A stretch of 64,000 nt of DNA from Phytoseiulus persimilis. Taxonomy: Eukaryota; Arthropoda; Arachnida; Mesostigmata; Phytoseiidae. The stretch's first letter is position 1; every line of letters begins with the position of its first letter. The notes under the pieces were generated by a model, which saw only the letters and a list, made by a program, of their open reading frames with translations, made no database searches and was not told where the DNA came from. Shown here piece after piece: positions 56,201 to 64,000 of the stretch. The stretch lies in assembly GCA_037576195.1 (NCBI GenBank), contig CM075102.1, positions 32,050,745 through 32,114,744 on the forward strand, read 5' to 3'. The translations under genes were made by a program, and so were the position numbers.

Positions 56201-59200
56201 GTTAGTTGTTCTCCCGGACGATCGTTCGGAGATCCCCTCTCCTCTATCGGAATATGAGGATGGGCAGAGGAACAGCGAACAATCAAAGAAGGCTGCTGCA
56301 GTTTGGCACTCCATTGAGCCTCCAGTGGTTCTCCGTCCCCCGCGCGAGACTTTTCCCCCCTTTCTGCAACGTGGTCCTCATCAAGCCTTGTCCCGTGCTC
56401 GTTCCGACCCTTCATCCCGGCGTAGTTCTTCGTACGCTTTTTCCTCCTCACATTTAGGACCACACCCGTTCGTACCTTTATCGCTGCTATCTAATGCTCT
56501 CTGTACGTGCCAACGTGCGTGCCAGAGTGTGTCTGCAAGCTCGGTTGAGGGGCCCCCACTTGGCAGAAAGAAGAGGTCACGCAAATTGTTTTGTCCTGCA
56601 CAGAATGTCTCTCCGACCAAACGCGCTTTCATGGGCGCGCCGCTGTGACTCTGGTCATCGTGATGATTTCTGTTTCGACTCCGCTCTCGACATCGTTCAA
56701 GAGAGCTCTGATTCGGAGTCGCTCAAGACTGCCGACTCGTAGCCGATCGCGGTTTGTACACTTGAGCTCTCCCTAGAGAAGGCCACCCTCCCTTCCACCC
56801 TGAGGAAGCTCTGAAGGGTTTAGCTCGGTCTCAGTAAGTCTCCCCATGTTGTTCGGGGCCCGTGCTCACTCGCAAGAATGTCGCTCACGACCCTATTGCG
56901 GCTGCTCGGAGCCGGATTTCCCTTCGTCTTGAGGGAGACTTCAAGTTCCCGAAAGCTCGACGCTCACCCTCCGTAACTCATTGGACTGTAGAGCTGGTTC
57001 TCAGGAGCTTTGCGATTCACCCGAAACCGGAACACCGGAGACGGTGCGAGGCTCGCAGGATACACGAGCACACGGGACGAATGTAAACTCCAAGACTCCA
57101 CTGAGAACACACACATGAATCGCCACATAAAAACGGAAATCGACTTCGTCGGCACTAAATTCGGCAAACAGAATCGAGGGAACGTGATCTGTTTTTGAGT
57201 ATGGCCTGCGAAGGATTGGGCGAGAACAACAGCGAAGAATGGTCGTTTGAGCGAAGGACCAGCAGAGACATTTATGAATCATCATTCCGCTCGAACCTTC
57301 GTTATCAGAAACGGCAAATGCTCAAATGCTGCGAACGGCGGTTCTTCAAATGAATCCGGAGTTCGACATCTTCAGAAGTCATCTGAGCTGCCGGGATAGA
57401 AGTTCAGTGGTTCGGAAAGTTCGAGAGGCGTCCAGTGGCTCCCAGTCGGGGAGGGCCGCGCCAGGATGGAGTCCTTCCCCCGGAGGCTTTCATGGAACTT
57501 TCTAGCAAAGTTCACGGGAGAGCTGCCCGAGCATTGAGTCTCAGCAATCCTTCGGAGAGGCCAACTCGGGTATCCTATTGATTTACTCTTTCCCTGAGAA
57601 CCGTATTTGTTGTAGTTTCGCAAATTTACACGCGCCTCGATAACTGGCGGGGTTTCGGCGATAGAAACGTTCGTGGATTATTTTCTCGGCCGCTTTCCGT
57701 TCTTCTCCCGATCTCGATAGCTGAGCTATCAAACGCGTAGGCAGGCAAACAACCACCCGAGTGAGCGGTTGCTTCGCAAGCGGGCCGGCCGACTAGCAAG
57801 CGATTCTTTCGAGTGCTCGCTCAATGAAAATATTCTCTCGAGAAAGGTGACTAAACTGTTTGTCTTCTCCAGGCGCTCTGTTTGGTTTTCAAATCGAACC
57901 CATCGTTTCGGTCGACCTCCAGAAAGTTCTCCTTGAGCTTTGCGTTGTTTTCTTTCGCGGCAACGATGGGCTCGAGCGGGCAGGGTGGCGTTCATTTCCC
58001 CAATCCACGATTCGCGAGCAACCCACGGCTGGAAAAAGGTTCAGCGCCGCATGCCCATCCGAGGTTACCCAAACGTTCGCAGATTCCTCCCACATTCATC
58101 ATCGGGGAGGAATAACGAGACAGGAAAAACTCGTGCGGAGAGCGGTGATTTTTCTAGCGCTCGCTTTGCCGCTTTTCGAAGCCTGCCACGGCCGGCATGG
58201 CGACATCGAGATGTGCCGGCGTCGAGTGAAAGAGGCCTCGTTGGTGAGAGGGGAACCGACAGCCGACCTCGTAGTCGAATCGAGAAGACAAAACCGAGAT
58301 TTAGATGAGCCGAGAGATGTGATCAGAGATGATCAACGCTGTCATCGCGATGTTTGCCGACGTTATGGTGTCGTTGACGACGGGCGTCGTGCTCTGCCGA
58401 CGTCCACTCAAGGGAAGGTCGGCAGAAAAATTGATAAAACAACCCTTCGCGAGGCAACTTAGTGATCAGACCCCTGAGCCGCCCTCGACCGGGCCTGCTT
58501 GCCCGCCAGGAATCGGCGCGGGACGCGGTGAGCAAGCCGTACTCCTGCATGCTGTCCATGAATTCATGAACAGCTGGAACCCTTCAGCAGCGGATCGAGA
58601 TCCAGGAGCACCGAGTTCCTCGGATAGAAGCCCGCTTTCCGCAGCAACAATACCGCCCTCATCACTCAACATTCTTTATCCAGAGTGACGGCTCCCACCC
58701 ACCAAGTTTCTCGGGAGCTCGAACCCCTTTTCTTGAGAAAAATTGCTAATGCAATCATGAGGGGGGCATCTCGAACTTTCAGGGTTTCAACGAGCGGTAT
58801 TCCGGTTTATTTTTATGACTTCCCGGAGCGTACCTTCGGGTTCCGAAGGCGGGAAAAGGAAAACTTTTGCGGGGAGTATCAGAGGCTTGACCTCCTGGAA
58901 ATCAATCGCCAGCGACGAAAACTCGCAGATGGCTCAACAGCGCCCACAAAAGACTTCCGGTCTGACGACACTTCGCTAAGATGTCCACATCTAATCAGCG
59001 CGGGTTACTTCTCAGGGATGTGTGACCTCGGGTGATCTGCCATCGTCCGATTTGTAGTGGTTGGATCGAGTCGAGAGCGTTGCCGAGGTCGTCAAGGTGG
59101 AAATTAAGACGCAATCAGGTAAATGGCTCTGCGTTGCGAGAAACTTCCGCCGTTCGGTTCGGCAACTGCCACAGGGACGGAGATTCCGTCGTTCAGGTTG

Positions 59201-62200
59201 AGACAGAGAGCATTTCCGGGGCCGAAGGGGCGTCACAACATCCGATCGCGGCGTCTTTCGGTCGAATCGCGAACATATTGCTCGCGGTTCTCCGATTTCG
59301 AACCGAGGAACTGCCAGGACACCGCCTCAGACCCGTCGCTGTTGCCGCGGACTCGAGGCGTATTTTGAAAGCGCGCTGTCGAAACTGTCAGAATCTTTCT
59401 GAACCGGTACCATCGCGATGCCGAGAACTCATTCCTGGTATTTATCCGCCTCCGACACTCGGGGTTATGGCGGTGATGGGGAACCCGGCCGGGAATTGAG
59501 ATCATCGATCTCGATAAACTTTGTCATCTCTGTGCCACGGGGGATGATACTCGTTCGGAAAAAAGTCCTTCCGATAGAATCGTTGATTCCTCTTTACACG
59601 TCCGGAAACCCTACGCTCAAATCACTGCGATTCGATGGAAAGCTGGTTTTGGATTATCGACGTCGAGCATCCAGGAGTCGGCTACCCGCTGGAGGGAGTC
59701 TCAGGGCGAGTCCGAACCTGCGTCCATCTCTCGGGAGGTCAATCCGCCCGAGAGGAGCAATGAAAACCCGAGGCCGAACCATTCATCTTGCTCAGTGAAA
59801 CGGCGAAAAGTCTTGAGAGATCATCGCATACTCGTCCTGATGGATGAAGTCTTCAACTCCGAGCCGAGCAGACAAACGAACCACCGCTGCGAGGGCTACC
59901 GGCCTCAGAGGTCAGAGGAATAAATAAACTCGGGGTCTGTTCAGCAGAGCGTTTCGATCGTCTCTGTTTCTTCCGTCTGAGTGTTCTGGTGAAGTTCAGC
60001 CAGTTTTCGGAATTGATGAAATCTCTCATCCTCCTTCTCAGTCACAGAATTTTCATCACCGCGGACTGGGGCGAGCGGGTAACGTGCGGGCTTAGCCTCA
60101 GTCCGGCGTCGTTAAAGCCTTACCAAGAAACCGCAAGACCATAACTTCCCCGTTTTTTTCTTCGCTCTCTCCTTGCACGAGCTCCCATAAATTCCGTTGC
60201 TGTCATTCATAACGGCGCGGCGGGCAGCTCCAGACCGCCTACAGCTGTCGGGTTCGCATGGAAGGAGACTAGCGATGACGACCGTGAGGAACGCGTTCAC
60301 GGGAGGCGCTCCTCGTCCCAGCTCCCTCTTTCCGTCTCCCACGGTCCCTGTTTTGCTGTATGCAAATTGTTCTATATTTCAACAACGAGTGTTCCGCGGA
60401 CGTTGAATCTATTACAGCGACGTGGTGGGAGCGAGCCGCTTCGCGTGGAGTTCTTTTCGGTTTTCGTCTCATTTTTCTTCTGCTGCGCAGCCGCAGAAAG
60501 GAGCAACGTGTTCGCCTGGCGTCACCCTGCTTAAATGCATGATCAGCAGCGGTTTTATTAAACCCGATCAGGGAAAGCGCACGGAAACCGATGAGCTTGC
60601 CGATGACATAGGCCAGCGAGCAGCGACTCTCGCGAGACTGATGCGATCTCTTTCGCAAGATCCCCGCTCCGAACAGGACGGGGTAACAGTGACATCAGTT
60701 GGGCTCCTCAGAAGAACCAAGGAGGCTCATGAATGTCGTTCGGGATCCGATGCCGCAAGAGAACAACATGATGAACTGATGCACCGCTCGGCATCCTTTT
60801 GTTTACGTTCTCCTCGAGTTTTGTTTGAACAACGGTTGCAGCCGATCTACCGGAAGCCTCACTTGCTGAGATTCACGGTCGCGGCTCCATCCTGAAGGAA
60901 TTGTAAAGCAGCCCAAGTTCTGCGAACGCATCGTAGCGTCGTTCGTACAGGAGCCTCACCTGTCGACCTCCATTAGCATACGGCTTTTACAAGCGTGGTT
61001 TACGAAGCAAGAAACGGCAGGGGATTTCTCGTGCTCGTCTGCCTAAGCTCGTTGTCGTCATTAACTGTTCAGAAGATTTTCTCCCGGGCGGAGGATCCGA
61101 ATAATGACAATCCGGGTGGTAACATAGAAAGCTGGGCCGTCATCTCGAGAGTTTTTTCTCTCCGCGCTGCCGCCATGGTCCTGCTGTGAGGATGTTCCTC
61201 GCGGGCCTCCAGAATGCGGCGCGGGGTCGGCTTGTCACAGGGTCCCAACCGGAGCTCCTATAGGCTGTGCTCTCGGAGGACGCGAGCATTCTCCCCTCCT
61301 TTGTCCCTGAAAGCGTTATTTACGACGCCCCAGAGTACCAAAACAGGATGACACCGTTGGTGAACTTCAAAGGCGGCCAGGATTCGCCGGATCCGTAGGT
61401 GAATGGAGCCTCTCACACGCGTCCGCGCCATCCTGCTTATTAAAACACCTTTGAATAATTCACAACTGTTGCTCAGCTGAGCGATTGGCAGGGATCCGTT
61501 GCGCGGGTCGAGTGATCTGGTCGACTATCTGTGAGAAGCGATTCATCGGGAGTCAAGCAATGAATATGCTGGTCTCCCGACGAGGAAAACCGGATTGTTA
61601 CAATCATCCTTTGTATCATGAAGGTGGCCTGGCGGAATATTTCGCTAGTTTTTCCGTCTTCGTTTTTGCGTTATCACTCCATCGAAACGAGATGGAGGAA
61701 GAAGCGTTTTTTGGGAACAGTTGGTTGCTTGGCGAGTCCTCCCCTCGCACCGTTGGAGGAGCATGACAATGCCTGCTACCGCCGTTGGTGCTGCTTCTTC
61801 TAGGTGAAGCATACTGCTGACTCTATTTCCCTGAAGAATTGCTTCCATGGAACTGTTCAGCGCAAGGCAGCGGCCGGGACACGTGAGTAGGAGTCGAAGA
61901 AGGGATACTGAGGAAAAAGGAGGGGGCGTCGAAGTGGGCGAACGGCAACGAAGCGAACAATGCACAAACGCCACCCTCTTACGTGCGAAATCATCATCCG
62001 TTGCGTCCCATTGAGATGGCCGTGCGGAGTCCTAGTGTGTGATGGCGTTCTACGATAGGCTTGCATTAATGATACCCTGTCTTGTTAGCCATCAGACAGG
62101 GTAGGTCTCCGACTGGGCGACCGATTTCGTCGACAGACACCTTCCCTCGGACGGGAGAAATCGAGCCAGTTAGGTGCGAACAGCGTTATTGTGGGTCTCT

Positions 62201-63638
62201 CTGCAGTAATCGCATATGCAACGACAATGCAGCCGCCTCATAGGCTCACCGCTGAATGACCACCGCTCAACGATAAATGCGGGTCCGCTCGCCGGCTCTC
62301 ACTTCTATCTCGGCGAAGGAACTGCGGAAGCTATAACAATGCCCAACGACCGGGTATCTGGCTCTCACCGAGCCGTGTTCCAGTCTCGCGACACAATCCA
62401 GCTGAGTAGCAAAGGACGTTGACGGTCAGGCACCCGGTCTTCCGAGCCTGAAATAATCGGTTGGAGCCGGACCGCTATCCGACGTGCGTAGCGGACCGAG
62501 ATTCTCAGTTCTTCTGTAATTCTCCGAACGCGTGTCCCCCCTCCACGATCACACCCAAAAGACCTCAGAGCACTCGAGCAACGGTGCCAAATTCGTGATC
62601 GGCTTAAAATCCGCTCGGGCTGTCTATCTGAGTTGGAAGAAGAGCGGATCAGAATTTCCGGAGAGATTAAGATCATCAGAGGCACATCCACCAGGGGGCT
62701 CACCAAACTCCAGCTCGGGGACAGAATTCCGAGCTCCGCGATGAGAGCCTCCATTCTCAAAACTCGAGGAGATTCATTGTCATGCAGTGATATGGTCTCT
62801 TGATTCTCTCTCTCACAGTTTTCTCTTGTATCCTTTGCGCCGCAGATGAAACTATTCAAAGTCACGGTCGGGCAACCTGCGACTGAATATAATTATTTCT
62901 CACCTGTGCCAGATTTAAGCGATAGTCTTGTCGAGGAGCGTGCTCCGTCCGGCTGACTGCTCGCACAATACTCTCCTCGGACCCCCGATTCGAAGCTTTT
63001 GTTGACGGCTGTTGGCCTCGACGGAGAATGGATAATCTTGATGAACTCAGACGTGAAGTTCGAGCCCCAACCATTGTCGGAATTCGGGACGGATTTCGTC
63101 GGAACTCTCGACATGCCAAGCTCAGGACTAATGCCACACTCGCAGAATCAAAGGAAACAAGTGTTATTTTTTATTGCTTTCAGAGCCATTTGAGGGGAGC
63201 ATAACTGGAATTATCTAATCTGACGGCAACGGACACGCTGTAATACGAGCCTTGATGAGAATATCGTGCGTTACTTGACGTAGCTAAACACAAACGTACG
63301 CGCCACCGAATGTTTTCGTTCCAACATCCAGATGTCATTCTACCGATGGAAGCAGAATCGGATTCGAAACAGGAGTTTGCGGCGCAACTGTTTATTCATC
63401 CATTGCCATTTCTCGTGGCGGAGAACGAATCTTTCGTTAGTTCGGTATCATGACAAAGATGAGATTCAGGCTGAGTGAAGCGAGAGACGTGGTTGCAGCG
63501 TAGATCGACCGATTCGACATTCTTCCTCAATCCAGAAACAAACAGGTGTGGATTCACGATGAGAGAGAGAGAGAGAGGGAATTATAGAGAGACAACCAGA
63601 GCTAGGGAGAGGGTGAACGGCGGATCTTCCGAAAATCT
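53221..63638. other. Long stretch without a recognisable gene
   Basis: It must contain the remaining exon(s) of the small mitochondrial-type protein if the donor at 53221 is used. From about 55500 to 61000 there are GC-rich parts with many overlapping frames (up to 200 codons at 57860-58462). I see no domain. A (GA)n microsatellite is at 63561-63578. Confidence 0.45.
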
Positions 63639-64000
63639 CTATCTGGAGGTCACGGTCGAGTCTGGTTTCGTTGTACTTGAATCAACATTGACGGGTAGAG
63701 CCGTGGTCGTTGATTGAATTGCTGTCTCCGGTGCTGACGGTGGCGAAGACTGAGTTGACGTCGTCGGTGGTGAAGTAGAGGCTGCAGACTCCGACGAGTC
63801 TGTCACCAACGTAGTGTTGGTATTGGATTCAGCGGGGAGGACGGTAAGAAACATGGACTCGGTATAGATTTTCTCTTTACGAGGCAGCCGACAGATGTAT
63901 TTGCCTTGGTCGACGTCGAGCACGGGGCTGACCCGGAGCGTCGATTCGGTTCTACCGTCTTCGACGAGGAGCCTGACCGACATGCGTTTGTCTTCAGTTA
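63639..64000 (-). CDS. Immunoglobulin-domain protein with Ser/Thr-rich tail, C-terminal part
   Basis: The frame is open from the window edge, so the gene continues beyond 64000. The visible 119 residues start inside an Ig domain: STLRVSPVLDVDQGKYICRL is the E-F strand region with the D-x-G-x-Y-x-C signature, followed by a G strand (ESMFLTVLP). A Ser/Thr/Pro-rich stalk follows (NTNTTLV, SESAAST, PPTTSTQSS), a typical O-glycosylated juxtamembrane or linker sequence. The frame stops at TAG after STVTSR with no transmembrane span. It could be a secreted form, or the true donor may lie before the stop; I saw only weak donors. Ig proteins of this kind act in cell adhesion or recognition at the cell surface. 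Confidence 0.72.
   Translation of the reverse strand, partial: TEDKRMSVRLLVEDGRTESTLRVSPVLDVDQGKYICRLPRKEKIYTESMFLTVLPAESNTNTTLVTDSSESAASTSPPTTSTQSSPPSAPETAIQSTTTALPVNVDSSTTKPDSTVTSR

Noticed and set aside
57860-58462. 200-codon plus frame with an internal hydrophobic stretch (AVIFLALALPLFEA)
   Set aside because: GC-rich region with several overlapping frames on both strands and no ATG placing the hydrophobic stretch at an N-terminus.
1-64000. tRNA genes
   Set aside because: I looked for the GTTCRANNC B-box on both strands; matches such as those near 7755 and 51556 lack an A-box and cloverleaf pairing.

Overview
The window looks like nuclear DNA of an arthropod. The real genes are split by GT-AG introns of about 0.1 to 2.4 kb. 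They include an arthropod-type CRF-like diuretic hormone precursor, a rhodopsin-family peptide receptor and a secreted protein with a DM4/DM12-like cysteine module. Base composition is roughly balanced by eye and intergenic DNA is extensive. A mite or other chelicerate would fit, but this is inference; nothing here fixes the species. There is no bacterial gene organisation, tRNA, rRNA or CRISPR that I can support. Most reading frames longer than 60 codons are chance frames.

Layout. 90-5349 (minus): five consecutive exons of a peptide GPCR, from the first extracellular loop/TM3 to TM7; its TM1-TM2 exon and C-terminal tail were not found. Its TM6-TM7 intron holds a foldback transposon (369-974) flanked by a 9-bp direct repeat. 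9470-9662 (plus): a weak candidate signal-peptide exon. 13569-13865 (minus): a small secreted cysteine-rich protein. 16489-17340: a second foldback element whose ends are inverted arrays of a 15-bp unit. 20984-23499 (plus): the CRF-like diuretic hormone gene. 23500-36530: long stretch without a recognisable gene. 36531-40398 (plus): TATA box, uORF and a three-exon gene for a secreted protein of about 1147 residues. 42281-48328: a repeat complex with about 104 copies of a 45-bp satellite, bracketed by inverted arms, with a smaller inverted repeat and a decayed copy beside it. 52978-53220 (plus): first exon of a small, probably mitochondrial, single-span protein. 63639-64000 (minus): 3' end of an immunoglobulin-domain protein with a Ser/Thr-rich tail.

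Working together. The genes do not form an operon. Two belong to peptide signalling (hormone precursor, receptor), but nothing shows that they are partners: CRF-like hormones act through family B receptors, and this receptor is family A. The most unusual material is structural: two different foldback elements and a compound satellite locus. The best candidates for undescribed biology are the orphan receptor, the 98-residue cysteine protein, the mucin-like DM4/DM12 protein and the satellite complex.
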